From Novosphingobium sp. (GTDB lineage: Bacteria; Pseudomonadota; Alphaproteobacteria; Sphingomonadales; Sphingomonadaceae), in contig NZ_JAIXZS010000052.1 of assembly GCF_027489515.1 (NCBI RefSeq), forward strand, positions 1-64,000: a stretch of 64,000 bases of DNA. Direction: 5' to 3'. Below the pieces are notes generated by a model, which saw only the letters and a program-made list of their open reading frames with translations, searched no databases and was not told the origin of the DNA. The position numbers and the translations under genes were made by a program. Below are positions 18,429 to 27,055 of this stretch, piece after piece. Every line of letters begins with the position of its first letter. The first letter of the stretch is position 1.

Positions 18429-21400
18429 TGGGCACGGCCATGCACACTCCTTCTCGTAAATCATGGCTGATCTGGTTGGCACTGCTGATCGGCGCGCTGG
18501 GCGTGCCCACTGCGCTTTGGGCCTCGGGCGAGGAGGCCGCCCAGAAGATCACCTATACCCGCGCGCCGCCCGCCCCGCGCGGTCAGCCGGGGGAGACGGC
18601 GGCCGAGCAATGGGCCTACGTCGACAAGCAGAACGCCGGCTGCATCAGCTGCCACACGAAGAGCGACCACCGCACCATGCACGCGAGCCCCGCGGTGGTG
18701 TTATCCTGCGCCGATTGCCATGGCGGCAATACCAAGGTGATCGCGGACCGCCGCTGGGCGCGCGGCTCGATGGACTATGTCGCGGCGATGAAGGATGCGC
18801 ATGTCCTGCCGAAGTTCCCGGTTGCCTGGGGCTGGCCCAGCTCGGCAAACCCCAAGCGCTCCTATGCGCTGCTGGCCAAGGAAAGCCCCGAGTTCATCCG
18901 CTTCGTGAACCCCTCGGACTACCGCGTGGCGCGGGATTCCTGCGGGGCCTGCCACATGTCGATCATTGAGGCGTCCGAACGCTCGCTGATGGCGACAGGG
19001 GCGATGCTCTGGGGCGGCGCCGCCTATAACAACGGCATCGTGCCCTTCAAGAACTACATGTTCGGCGAGAGCTTCACCCGCCAAGGCGAACCGGCGCTGC
19101 TGAAATCCGCCTCGAAGCAGATCGGCTCCGATGGCAAGCCGATGTGGGGCACGGTCACGCCGGCCGAAAAGGCGCGCGGCGCGCTGCCGATCCTCTATCC
19201 GCTGCCCAAGTGGCATACGATCCCGCCGGGCGACATTTTCCGCGTGTTCGAGGATGGCGGCCGGACGATCAACCCGCAGTTCCCCGAGATCGGCCTGCCG
19301 AACTCCACCGGCCTGATCCAGCGGCTCGAAGAGCCCGGCCGCCCCGACCTCAAGCAATCGAACCGTGGCCCCGCCACCGGTCTGCGCGTCGCGATCCCGG
19401 TGCTCAATATCCACAAGACGCGCCTTAACGATCCGTTCCTGTTCCAGATGGGCACCAACGACCAGCCGGGCGATTACCGCTCCTCGGGCTGCGCCTCGTG
19501 CCACGTGATCTACGCCAACGACCGCGAGCCGCGTCACAGCCTGAACTACGCCAGGTGCGGGCGTGACGGGCAGACGATCACGGCGGACCCGACCATCAAC
19601 TCCCTGCGCGAAGGTGAGCACCGCAGCGGGGCTTATGGCACCTATGACGCGGCGAAGCATGGCCACGAAACGCGAGTGCGCGGCACTGTACTCGGCGGGC
19701 GTGGCAAGTATCTGGGCGGCGATGCGACCGATCCCGAGGAGAGCGCGGACCGCGAGGGCGATTGCGCCCGCGCCATCGAGTCAGCCGAACAGCTGGTCTA
19801 TTCGCCGGCGGAAGGTGCAGCGCCGCACGGCACGATGGACGAGCACAAGATGAGCCAGGCCGAAGCGCATGCTGCAGCCGGGCTCGACCACAATGGGCAC
19901 GGGGCGAGCGCTGGCCCCGTGCCCATGGCAGAGCGGGAGCGCGGCCATCCGCTCGTTCACGCCTTCACCCGCGCGATCCCGACGGCGCAGTGCATGAACT
20001 GCCATATGCATCAGCCCAACATCTTCCTGAACTCGTTCCTCGGCTACACGATGTGGGATTACGAATCCGATGCGCCGCGCATGTGGCCCGGGCCGGAGAA
20101 CACCGCGCCCAAGCCCGCCGGCGCCACAGATGCCGATTGGCAGAAGGCGTTCAAGAAGCAGTTCCACCCGAATATGGCCGAGCAGCGCGAAGTGCTCGAT
20201 CGCAATCCCGAAGGCGCGAGCACGCGCGGCCTTTGGCGCGACGTGGAATTCCTGCGCAACGTCTACGATCTCAACAAGGACAACAAGGACACCCAATTCG
20301 CCGACTATCACGGCCACGGCTGGAACTTCCGCGCGATCCTGAAGCGCGACCGGCGCGGCAACCTGCTCGACGACGATGGCGACATGTCCTCCTACGGCAC
20401 CGACAAGGCGCATATCATCTCGCCCGATGATCCGGAGAAGTGGCGGAAAGGCAGCGAGGGCAAGTTCGTCGATGTGGGGCCGGACAATCCCGGCAAGTCG
20501 GTCCATATGATGGATATTCACGCGCAACTCGGCATGCAGTGCGCCGATTGCCACTTCGCGCAGGACAGCCACGGCAATGGCCTGATCTATGGCGAAGTCG
20601 CCAATGCCGTCTCGATCGGCTGCAAGGATTGCCACGGCACGCCCGATGCCTATCCCACGTTGATGACCTCGAACCTTGCCGCGCCGGAGAAGGGCGAGAA
20701 TCTGGCGCTGCTGCGCAACGCGGATGGTCAGCGCCGCTTCGAGTGGTCGATGGAAAACGGGCGGCGCGTGCTCATCCAGCGTTCGATCATCGATCCCAAG
20801 CTTTGGTGGCGCGTCAGCCTCGTCAAGGAATCGGTCGATCCGCAGTACCAGGGCGTGACCGAGCCCTCTGGCAAGCCGGTGTTCAATCCCAAGGCCGCCC
20901 GGGCCAAGCTGATGGCGAAGTCGGGTGCGGAAGACGGCATGTTCCGCTTTGGCCTTGGCGTGCCCAAGGCCGAGCGCGCGCATGGCGATGACGACATGGC
21001 CTGCTTCACCTGCCACCTCTCGTGGACCACCTCGTGCGCGGGATGCCATCTGCCGATCGAGGCAAACTGGAAGTCTGCCACGCACAAGTACGAGGAAGAC
21101 TACACCCGCAACTACGCGACCTATAACCCGCAGGTCGCGCGCGACGACATGTTCCAGCTCGGCAAGCACCAGCGCAACAAGTCCTCCGGCTCGGACCCGG
21201 TGCAGTTCGATGCGTCAGGTAATCCGATAAGCGGGAAGGCGATCACAGCGCCGATCCGCTCGACCTCGGCGTTGATCCTTTCCTCGACCAACATCAACCG
21301 CGAGCGGATCTACGTGCAGCAGCCGCCGATTTCTTCGCCAGGCTATTCCTCGCAGGCTTTCGCGCCGCACTTCCCGCACACCGTGCGCACGAAGGAAACC

Positions 21401-22981
21401 AAGCAGTGCACTGATTGCCACCTCAGCAAGGATGACGACAACAACGCGATCATGGCGCAGCTGTTGCTGCTCGGTACCAACTACGTGAACTTCGTCGGCA
21501 TGAACGCCTGGTTCGGTCTCGATGGCGGCTTCGAAGCCGTCCGCGTCACCGAGTGGGAGGAGCCGCAGGCTGTGATTGGCAGCTACCTCCATCGCTATGC
21601 CTATCCGGATTTCTACAAGCAGCACGTCGAGAAGAACGGCCGCGAGCTCAAGAACTGGACGCGCGGCGCGATCTTCGACAAGAAGCTCGCTGGGGAGACC
21701 ACGGGGCGCGAAGAGTTCACCAACGTGACCAAGGGCACCTCGGATGCGGTGCGCTGCCTGCAGATGCGCGGCGAATACATGTTCGTCGCGGAAGGGAGGG
21801 GTGGTTTCCGCGCCTATGATATTGCCGCGATTGGCGACAAGGGCTTCTCCGAACGCATCGTCACCGCGCCGTTCTCGCCATTGGGTCACGACACGCACAT
21901 CGATACCGCGGACGCCACCTGCATGGCGCTGCCGACCAACCAGTCGATCGCGCCCACGCGAAACACGCCCGAAATGCGCGAGGCGAACCAGGAGCAGCCG
22001 TTCTCGCCGATCTATCACTACGCCTTCGTCACCGATGCGGTCGAAGGCCTGATCGCGGTCAACGTCGATACCCTGGCCGACGGCGAGTTCCGCAACAACT
22101 TCTTCCGCCGCGCCGTCACGTTCAATCCGGACGGCGTGCTGACGGGCGCGCGGCACATCACGCTGGCGGGCGACTATGCCTATATCGTGACCGACAAGGC
22201 GCTGGTGACGGTGCACCTCACGAAGCCGTGGTCCCCCGCTGCACCTTGCGAGGTATCGGACAAGAAGGGCGGCGAGACCTGCCTTGATCCGAAGATCACC
22301 TCGGTCGTTCCCTTGCGCGATCCGCGCGCCACGGCGGTGCAGTTCCGCTACCTCTGGGTGACGACGGCGAACGGCCTCGAGCTCATGGACGTGACCAATC
22401 TCGCCAAGCCCGTGTCGGTGCCATCAGCGACGGTGCCGCTGGAAGACGCGCGCCGCGTTTATCTGGCGCGCACCTATGCCTATGTCGCCGCGAAGAAGCA
22501 GGGCCTTGTTATCGTGGATATCACGGCGCCGACGCGGCCTTCGATCTATCAGGCCTTTACCGCAGACGGGCAGCTGACTGATGCCGAGGACGTGATCGTT
22601 GCCTCCACCAATGCCTCGCTCTTCGCTTATGTCGCGGACGGGGTGAACGGGGTGAAGGTGCTGCAGCTGACCTCGCCCGGCAGCCAGCCGAACTTCTACG
22701 GCTTCTCGCCTGAACCCAAGCCCGAACTGATTGCCTGGGCGCATACGCCAAGCCCCGCGCTCGCGCTTTCCAAGGGCCTCGATCGCGACCGCGGCGTTGA
22801 TGAGACTGGCGGCCAGATCGCGATCTTCGGCCGTCTCGGCTCGCGGCCGTTCAACCGGCAGGAGATGGAGGAGCTTTTCCTCAACAAGGCCGGTGCGCCG
22901 TTCAAGGTGAGCAATGCCGTGGACATGACGATGTGGGTTGGTGCGAAGACCGCGCCGCAGCTGATGGCGGCGCGGCCCTGA
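18428..22981 (+). CDS. Giant decaheme c-type cytochrome fused to an LVIVD-type beta-propeller (operon gene 4)
   Basis: This 1517-residue exported protein has a signal peptide (about 10-33, ending ALWASG). Ten CXXCH haem sites lie in the first 1000 residues: 72, 94, 172, 355, 522, 705, 732, 859, 870 and 994. His/Asp-rich spacers can supply distal ligands. Residues about 1120-1440 form repeated strands of the LVIVD class, for example KKQGLVIVDITAPTRPSIYQ and AYVADGVNGVKVLQL, a beta-propeller found in surface proteins. No anchor or lipobox is seen, so export through or onto the outer membrane is inferred. It starts at the TGATG overlap with the barrel gene. The haem wire plus propeller would suit an extracellular or periplasmic terminal oxidoreductase; the substrate is unknown. 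Confidence 0.87.
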   Translation: MGTAMHTPSRKSWLIWLALLIGALGVPTALWASGEEAAQKITYTRAPPAPRGQPGETAAEQWAYVDKQNAGCISCHTKSDHRTMHASPAVVLSCADCHGGNTKVIADRRWARGSMDYVAAMKDAHVLPKFPVAWGWPSSANPKRSYALLAKESPEFIRFVNPSDYRVARDSCGACHMSIIEASERSLMATGAMLWGGAAYNNGIVPFKNYMFGESFTRQGEPALLKSASKQIGSDGKPMWGTVTPAEKARGALPILYPLPKWHTIPPGDIFRVFEDGGRTINPQFPEIGLPNSTGLIQRLEEPGRPDLKQSNRGPATGLRVAIPVLNIHKTRLNDPFLFQMGTNDQPGDYRSSGCASCHVIYANDREPRHSLNYARCGRDGQTITADPTINSLREGEHRSGAYGTYDAAKHGHETRVRGTVLGGRGKYLGGDATDPEESADREGDCARAIESAEQLVYSPAEGAAPHGTMDEHKMSQAEAHAAAGLDHNGHGASAGPVPMAERERGHPLVHAFTRAIPTAQCMNCHMHQPNIFLNSFLGYTMWDYESDAPRMWPGPENTAPKPAGATDADWQKAFKKQFHPNMAEQREVLDRNPEGASTRGLWRDVEFLRNVYDLNKDNKDTQFADYHGHGWNFRAILKRDRRGNLLDDDGDMSSYGTDKAHIISPDDPEKWRKGSEGKFVDVGPDNPGKSVHMMDIHAQLGMQCADCHFAQDSHGNGLIYGEVANAVSIGCKDCHGTPDAYPTLMTSNLAAPEKGENLALLRNADGQRRFEWSMENGRRVLIQRSIIDPKLWWRVSLVKESVDPQYQGVTEPSGKPVFNPKAARAKLMAKSGAEDGMFRFGLGVPKAERAHGDDDMACFTCHLSWTTSCAGCHLPIEANWKSATHKYEEDYTRNYATYNPQVARDDMFQLGKHQRNKSSGSDPVQFDASGNPISGKAITAPIRSTSALILSSTNINRERIYVQQPPISSPGYSSQAFAPHFPHTVRTKETKQCTDCHLSKDDDNNAIMAQLLLLGTNYVNFVGMNAWFGLDGGFEAVRVTEWEEPQAVIGSYLHRYAYPDFYKQHVEKNGRELKNWTRGAIFDKKLAGETTGREEFTNVTKGTSDAVRCLQMRGEYMFVAEGRGGFRAYDIAAIGDKGFSERIVTAPFSPLGHDTHIDTADATCMALPTNQSIAPTRNTPEMREANQEQPFSPIYHYAFVTDAVEGLIAVNVDTLADGEFRNNFFRRAVTFNPDGVLTGARHITLAGDYAYIVTDKALVTVHLTKPWSPAAPCEVSDKKGGETCLDPKITSVVPLRDPRATAVQFRYLWVTTANGLELMDVTNLAKPVSVPSATVPLEDARRVYLARTYAYVAAKKQGLVIVDITAPTRPSIYQAFTADGQLTDAEDVIVASTNASLFAYVADGVNGVKVLQLTSPGSQPNFYGFSPEPKPELIAWAHTPSPALALSKGLDRDRGVDETGGQIAIFGRLGSRPFNRQEMEELFLNKAGAPFKVSNAVDMTMWVGAKTAPQLMAARP

Positions 22982-23004
22982 TCTCGGCCCGAAGCCCTCA
23001 GTTC

Positions 23005-23403
23005 TCAGGCATCGTCCAGCAGCAGCAGTGCCAGTTCCAGCGTCATGCAAGGCTCGGGCAGCAGCACCTGGTCGAGCCGCACCACGGCGGCATCGGCGAC
23101 CAGCGTTCTTGGGATCGTAAACTCGTGCTCGGGCAGCTCGGCCATCAATTCCTCGGCGGCGTCGCAGGCTTCCCAGCCTTCGTAGCGCAGCACGATGGTG
23201 TGGCGCGTGCCGGCGAAAGTCACGCTCGCCCAGGGGGCCTCGTGGTGCTCCATCAGCTCCGCGTGGGGGCCGGCAAGCGCCGTGATGGCGCGCAGCAGGC
23301 GCTCGCCGGGGCTGATGCGTACCCGTGGATGCGGCGCGGACCGCGCTTCGGGTTCGGACTTGCGCTCGAGGGGGAGGGCGGGGAACAGATGATCAAGCCA
23401 CAT
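23005..23403 (-). CDS. Conserved hypothetical protein, 132 aa
   Basis: This soluble, acidic protein of 132 residues has ERLLRAITALAGPHAELMEH, then a beta-like VTFAGTRHTIVLRYEGW stretch, then ...RTLVADAAVVRLDQ and a leucine-rich end. There is no signal peptide and no known motif. It reads as a real gene because of its codon use and because its ATG (complement 23401-23403) lies 11 nt inside the end of the 62-residue gene, making a coupled pair transcribed towards the cytochrome operon. I do not recognise a function. Confidence 0.65.
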   Translation of the reverse strand: MWLDHLFPALPLERKSEPEARSAPHPRVRISPGERLLRAITALAGPHAELMEHHEAPWASVTFAGTRHTIVLRYEGWEACDAAEELMAELPEHEFTIPRTLVADAAVVRLDQVLLPEPCMTLELALLLLDDA

Positions 23404-23581
23404 GGCCGGTGCTCCGATAGTTGTTCATGAAATGTTCCACGCGTGCTGCCGTTGCAGGACGGGGTTCGCGGCCATTACGCAAGTCGTCGACGAAGCGCGG
23501 ATCGTGCGCGGCAAGGCGCCCGAACTTCGTGCGCGGCATGCCATGGTGGGAAAGAAACCGTTCGATCTTCCTGATCAGCAT
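23393..23581 (-). CDS. Small helix-turn-helix-like protein, 62 aa
   Basis: The 62-residue product begins MLIRKIERFLSHHGMPRTKF and contains GRLAAHDPRFVDDLRNGREP and a helical ARVEHFMNNY end. The pattern MPRTKFGRLA..DPRFV.DLRNGR resembles a minimal HTH that recurs in sphingomonads. The start was set at the ATG (complement 23579-23581), which follows a perfect GGAGGT ribosome site. It is divergent from the S24-type repressor across a shared regulatory region with two matching operator-like repeats. The two probably form a regulatory pair; its targets are unknown. Confidence 0.75.
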   Translation of the reverse strand: MLIRKIERFLSHHGMPRTKFGRLAAHDPRFVDDLRNGREPRPATAARVEHFMNNYRSTGHVA

Positions 23582-23608
23582 GGCTGGACCTCCGTGACGA
23601 CTCGTTGT

Positions 23609-23659
23609 AAGATTTTTCTTATGTTGACGCGTTAATCCTACAGGTCTAGGAAAAATCCT
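23609..23659. promoter_or_regulatory. Divergent promoter region with two matching operator-like repeats
   Basis: AAGATTTTTCTTA (23609-23621) and, on the opposite strand, AGGATTTTTCCTA (complement of 23647-23659) agree in 11 of 13 bases. Each is an inverted repeat around a T-run. Between them TTGACG (23624-23629) could be the -35 box of the S24 gene and TTAACG (complement 23630-23635) that of the 62-aa gene. Each repeat overlaps the matching -10 position. This arrangement fits coordinated repression by the encoded S24 repressor. Confidence 0.5.
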
Positions 23660-23678
23660 TCGAATATGGAGGAAGCCC

Positions 23679-24398
23679 ATGGATTCCCGAATCGAGACGC
23701 AAAAACCACTGGGTGCGGGCGAAGAGCCGGCAATGGATCCACCCCGCGCGCGGCTTGTCGCGCTGGCAGCGCAGCGGGGGGTAAGTCTCGCGGCATTATC
23801 GGCGCTGCTGGGGCGCAACGCGGCTTATCTGCAGCAATTCGTGCGCAAGCGATCTCCGCGCAAGCTGGAGGAGAACGACCGCCGCACGCTCGCCGAATTC
23901 TTCGGGGTCGACGAGGCCGAGCTCGGCGCCCCGGTGCGTGAGACGGTGCTGACGGTGGCAAGCGCCGGCGGGGCCGGGCAGGGCGTCCGCACCGCCGATT
24001 GGGCCGACATCCCGCGCCTGCCGCTGGGTGCTTCGGCGGGGCCGGGTACGATGGCGCAAGATCTGGCCCCTATCGACCGCCTCCGCTTTTCCGGCCGCTG
24101 GTTGCGCCAGCAGGGGCTCGAGCCCGGCATGCTCAGCGTGATCGAGGTCGAGGGCGATTCGATGGAGCCCACCTTGCGCGATGGCGACGAGATCCTCGTC
24201 GATCGTTCACCGCGCCCGCTGCGCAGCGGGCTCCACGTGATCCGGCTCGATGATGTGCTGCTGGTGAAGCGGCTTGAGCCGGGCGCTGCGGGCACGGTCC
24301 AGATCATCAGCGACAATACGGCCTATCCGCGCATGGAGCGCCCCCGCGCCGATGTCGCGGTGCTCGGCCGCGTCGTCTGGAAGGGCGGCCGCATCTAG
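23679..24398 (+). CDS. HTH/S24-family (LexA/CI-like) transcriptional regulator
   Basis: The 239-residue protein has a helix-turn-helix at about 26-50 (GVSLAALSALLGRNAAYLQQ) and a C-terminal S24 peptidase fold. The catalytic Ser lies in VEGDSMEPTLRDGDEILVD and the Lys in VLLVKRLEPG. Such proteins repress DNA and may self-cleave on a RecA/SOS-type signal, as CI and LexA do. Unlike LexA, the Ala-Gly cleavage site is not obvious (candidate near TVASAGGAGQG). The ATG at 23679 has a GGAGGAAG ribosome site; an inner ATG at 23733 is possible. It shares an upstream region with the divergent 62-aa gene. Confidence 0.85.
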   Translation: MDSRIETQKPLGAGEEPAMDPPRARLVALAAQRGVSLAALSALLGRNAAYLQQFVRKRSPRKLEENDRRTLAEFFGVDEAELGAPVRETVLTVASAGGAGQGVRTADWADIPRLPLGASAGPGTMAQDLAPIDRLRFSGRWLRQQGLEPGMLSVIEVEGDSMEPTLRDGDEILVDRSPRPLRSGLHVIRLDDVLLVKRLEPGAAGTVQIISDNTAYPRMERPRADVAVLGRVVWKGGRI

Positions 24399-24458
24399 GA
24401 TTTTTCCCGCCTCTTGCGCCTCTTGCGTTGGGGCGTCCCAGCCGCCACTTTGCAGAGC

Positions 24459-25127
24459 ATGACCGAAACGACCGAAATGCCGCTCAAGGCCGCCATCATT
24501 CCCGTCACGCCGCTGCAGCAGAACTGCACGATGATCTGGTGCACCAAGACCATGCGTGGTGCGTTCATCGATGCCGGCGGCGATATCGAACGGCTTCGCG
24601 CGGCGATCGAGAAGTCCGGCGTCACGATCGAGAAGCTGCTCGTCACCCACGGGCATATCGATCACTGCGGCATCACCGGCGTGCTTGCCAAGGAACTTGG
24701 CGTGCCGATCGAGGGTCCGCACGAGGCGGATCGTTTCTGGATCTCGCGGCTCGACGAGGATGGCAAGCGCTGGGGCATCCGCGGCGAAGTGTTCGAGCCC
24801 GATCGCTGGCTCGGCGATGGTGACACCGTCACGGTCGGCGAAGTCGAACTCGATGTGATCCACTGCCCCGGCCACACGCCCGGCCATGTGGTCTTCGTCC
24901 ACCAGCCCTCGCGATTTGCAGTGGTGGGCGATGTGATCTTTCAGGGCTCGATCGGGCGCACCGATTTCCCGATGGGCAACCATGCGCAGCTGATTGCCTC
25001 AATCACCGAGAAACTCTGGCCGCTTGGCAACGATATCATGTTCGTTCCCGGCCACGGTCCGAACAGCACCTTCGGCCGGGAACGTCAAACCAACAGCTTT
25101 GTCAGTGATTACAATCTGATGCAGTGA
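24459..25127 (+). CDS. MBL-fold metallo-hydrolase (glyoxalase II-like)
   Basis: The 222-residue enzyme of the metallo-beta-lactamase fold has the zinc motif THGHIDHCG and further ligands in HCPGHTPGH, VVGDVIFQGSIGRTDF and a C-terminal VPGHGPNSTFG. The PLQQNCTMIW start and the short C-terminus match the YcbL-type glyoxalase II-like group rather than full-length GloB. Members hydrolyse thioesters such as S-lactoylglutathione in the cytoplasm. The start was chosen at ATG 24459, because 15 upstream codons in the frame carry no conserved sequence. It is 60 bases after the S24 gene, on the same strand. Confidence 0.9.
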   Translation: MTETTEMPLKAAIIPVTPLQQNCTMIWCTKTMRGAFIDAGGDIERLRAAIEKSGVTIEKLLVTHGHIDHCGITGVLAKELGVPIEGPHEADRFWISRLDEDGKRWGIRGEVFEPDRWLGDGDTVTVGEVELDVIHCPGHTPGHVVFVHQPSRFAVVGDVIFQGSIGRTDFPMGNHAQLIASITEKLWPLGNDIMFVPGHGPNSTFGRERQTNSFVSDYNLMQ

Positions 25128-25130
25128 ATC

Positions 25131-25517
25131 TCACGCCATCGCGCTCATGATCGCCCAGATGGCAAGGCCGAGCTGGGTGAGCAGCGTGATCAGCGTGCCG
25201 ACTAGGCGGCCGGGGCCGAAGCTGCCGCCTTCCATGCCAAGACCGTGACCCACGCGGCCCAGCATGAACAGGCCCGCCACGCCGGCAAGCACGGTGCTCC
25301 CCGGATGTGCAAACTCGAGCGCGGCGATCATCACCAGCACGATCGGGGCGTTTTCGCTGAAATTGGCGTGGGCCCGCATGCGGCGGATCAGCTTCTCGTT
25401 ACCGCCGTCACCGACAGAAACCTTTTCGGCAGTGCGGACCTGGCCGCAGCGGATCGAAAGCCAGATATTGATCAGCGCGGCAGCAGCCACGGCGCTGAGT
25501 GTGATGGGCAAGGTCAT
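25131..25517 (-). CDS. MAPEG family membrane protein
   Basis: This 128-residue integral membrane protein has four hydrophobic helices. The MAPEG signature is seen in NEKLIRRMRAHANFSENAPI, where the R..AH.NF.E core binds glutathione or a lipid in eukaryotic members, followed by GRVGHGLGM. Bacterial MAPEG proteins are linked to eicosanoid/glutathione-type chemistry or remain uncharacterised. It is convergent with the MBL gene and only 3 bases separate their stops. Confidence 0.88.
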   Translation of the reverse strand: MTLPITLSAVAAAALINIWLSIRCGQVRTAEKVSVGDGGNEKLIRRMRAHANFSENAPIVLVMIAALEFAHPGSTVLAGVAGLFMLGRVGHGLGMEGGSFGPGRLVGTLITLLTQLGLAIWAIMSAMA

Positions 25518-25580
25518 GATCAGGTTATCTCCCCTTTGGTATTGTTGTTACACCCCGGCGCCCTCCTAGCCGTCCGGAGC

Positions 25581-25608
25581 TTGCAAAGCATCCAAAAATC
25601 CGTATAGG
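25581..25608 (+). promoter_or_regulatory. Candidate sigma-70 promoter for rpmF-plsX-fabH
   Basis: TTGCAA (25581-25586) and TATAGG (25603-25608) are 16 bp apart in the 243-base gap upstream of rpmF. There is no competing gene on this strand. Confidence 0.4.
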
Positions 25609-25760
25609 CGCGCCTTCGCCCGCGATCGGCGATTCCAGCTTGCTGCCGAACTTTGTCGGGCTGCCATCTTGAGGCGCCACCGACAGGGGTTGTGCGCCGG
25701 TCCGGTTTTCCCTATCGCGCTTGCCCGTAGACGACTTCAAGATCAGGAACAGGTGCCGCA

Positions 25761-25940
25761 ATGGCCGTCCCCAAAAGAAAGACCTCGCCCTCTCGCCGGG
25801 GCATGCGTCGCAGCCACGATGCGCTGAAGGTTGATGCCTTCCATGAGTGCCCCAACTGTGGCGAGCTCAAGCGCCCGCACATGCTGTGCGGTGCCTGCGG
25901 GCACTACAACGGCCGCGAGATCATCGCCGTCGGCCTCTGA
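25761..25940 (+). CDS. rpmF: 50S ribosomal protein L32
   Basis: This 59-residue basic protein starts [20 protein letters not shown] and has the four-Cys zinc ribbon CPNCGELK...CGACGHY near the C-terminus, exactly as L32 of zinc-binding type. It is a structural component of the large ribosomal subunit. It is the first gene of the conserved rpmF-plsX-fabH arrangement that links ribosome and lipid synthesis; plsX begins 29 bases after its stop. Confidence 0.97.
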   Translation: MAVPKRKTSPSRRGMRRSHDALKVDAFHECPNCGELKRPHMLCGACGHYNGREIIAVGL

Positions 25941-25969
25941 TTTCGGCTGAGGGGGGAGACAGCCGGATT

Positions 25970-27055
25970 ATGGCTTTGCCGCGTATCGCCGTCGATGCGA
26001 TGGGCGGCGATGTGGGCGTGCGCGTCATGGTCGAGGGCGCGGCACTTGCGCGTCGCCAGCACGATCAATTCAAGTTCCTGCTCGTGGGCGATGAAACCGC
26101 CATCAAGCAGGCACTCGAGGCGCACCCGAACCTGCGTGCTGCTTCCGAAATTCTCCATGCACCCGATGTCGTCGCCGGCGACGAAAAGCCGACGCAGGCG
26201 CTGCGCCGCGCGCGCACCACGTCGATGGGCCTCGCGATCGAGGCGGTGAAAAGCGGCAATGCCGGCGCTGCCGTCAGCGCGGGCAACACGGGCGCGCTCA
26301 TGGCGATGTCGAAGGTAGCACTGCGCACCATGCCGGGGATCGACCGGCCCGCGCTTGCCGCGCTGGTGCCCACGCTCGGCGATCATGATCTCGTCATGCT
26401 CGATCTCGGTGCCAACACTGAATGCGACGCACGCAATCTCGTCCAGTTCGCGATCATGGGCGCGGCCTATGCCCGCATCGTCCACGGTCTGGCCGAACCG
26501 CGCGTACGTTTGCTCAATATCGGCACCGAGGAAATCAAGGGCACCGACGAGTTGCGTGATGCTGCCGCGATGCTCAAGCAGGCGGGCGAGGCGCTCGCCT
26601 TCCGGTTCGACGGCTTTACCGAAGCCGACAAGCTCTCGCGCGGCGATGTTGATGTCGTCGTCACCGATGGCTTCACCGGCAATATCGCTCTGAAGGCGAT
26701 GGAAGGTGCGGCGCGCTTCGTGGCCGATCTCCTGCGCCGCAGCTTTTCCAGCTCACTGCGCTCGAAGTTCGGCTTCCTCATTTCCAAGCCGGCGACAGAG
26801 CTTCTGAAACATCATCTCGATCCCAACAATCACAATGGCGCGGTGTTCCTTGGTCTCAACGGTGTCGTCGTGAAGAGCCATGGCAGTGCCTCGGCGCTCG
26901 GCGTTGCCCACGCCGTCGCGGTGACCGCGCGGCTGCTATCGGAGCGACTGACCGAGCGGATCGCGGCAGACCTTGCCCAGGCCGGGCAGGACGCGATCAG
27001 CGGTGCCACGACGCGCGTGCGGCCCGCGCCTGAAACCCCCGGAGCTCCGGCATGA
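25970..27055 (+). CDS. plsX: Phosphate acyltransferase PlsX
   Basis: This 361-residue enzyme converts acyl-ACP to acyl-phosphate, the first step of PlsX/PlsY phospholipid synthesis, at the inner face of the membrane. Family marks include the N-terminal [11 protein letters not shown], the [13 protein letters not shown] segment and [14 protein letters not shown]. The start is ATG 25970 ([13 protein letters not shown]) after a GGGGGGAG run. Its stop overlaps the fabH start as ATGA. Confidence 0.96.
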   Translation: MALPRIAVDAMGGDVGVRVMVEGAALARRQHDQFKFLLVGDETAIKQALEAHPNLRAASEILHAPDVVAGDEKPTQALRRARTTSMGLAIEAVKSGNAGAAVSAGNTGALMAMSKVALRTMPGIDRPALAALVPTLGDHDLVMLDLGANTECDARNLVQFAIMGAAYARIVHGLAEPRVRLLNIGTEEIKGTDELRDAAAMLKQAGEALAFRFDGFTEADKLSRGDVDVVVTDGFTGNIALKAMEGAARFVADLLRRSFSSSLRSKFGFLISKPATELLKHHLDPNNHNGAVFLGLNGVVVKSHGSASALGVAHAVAVTARLLSERLTERIAADLAQAGQDAISGATTRVRPAPETPGAPA

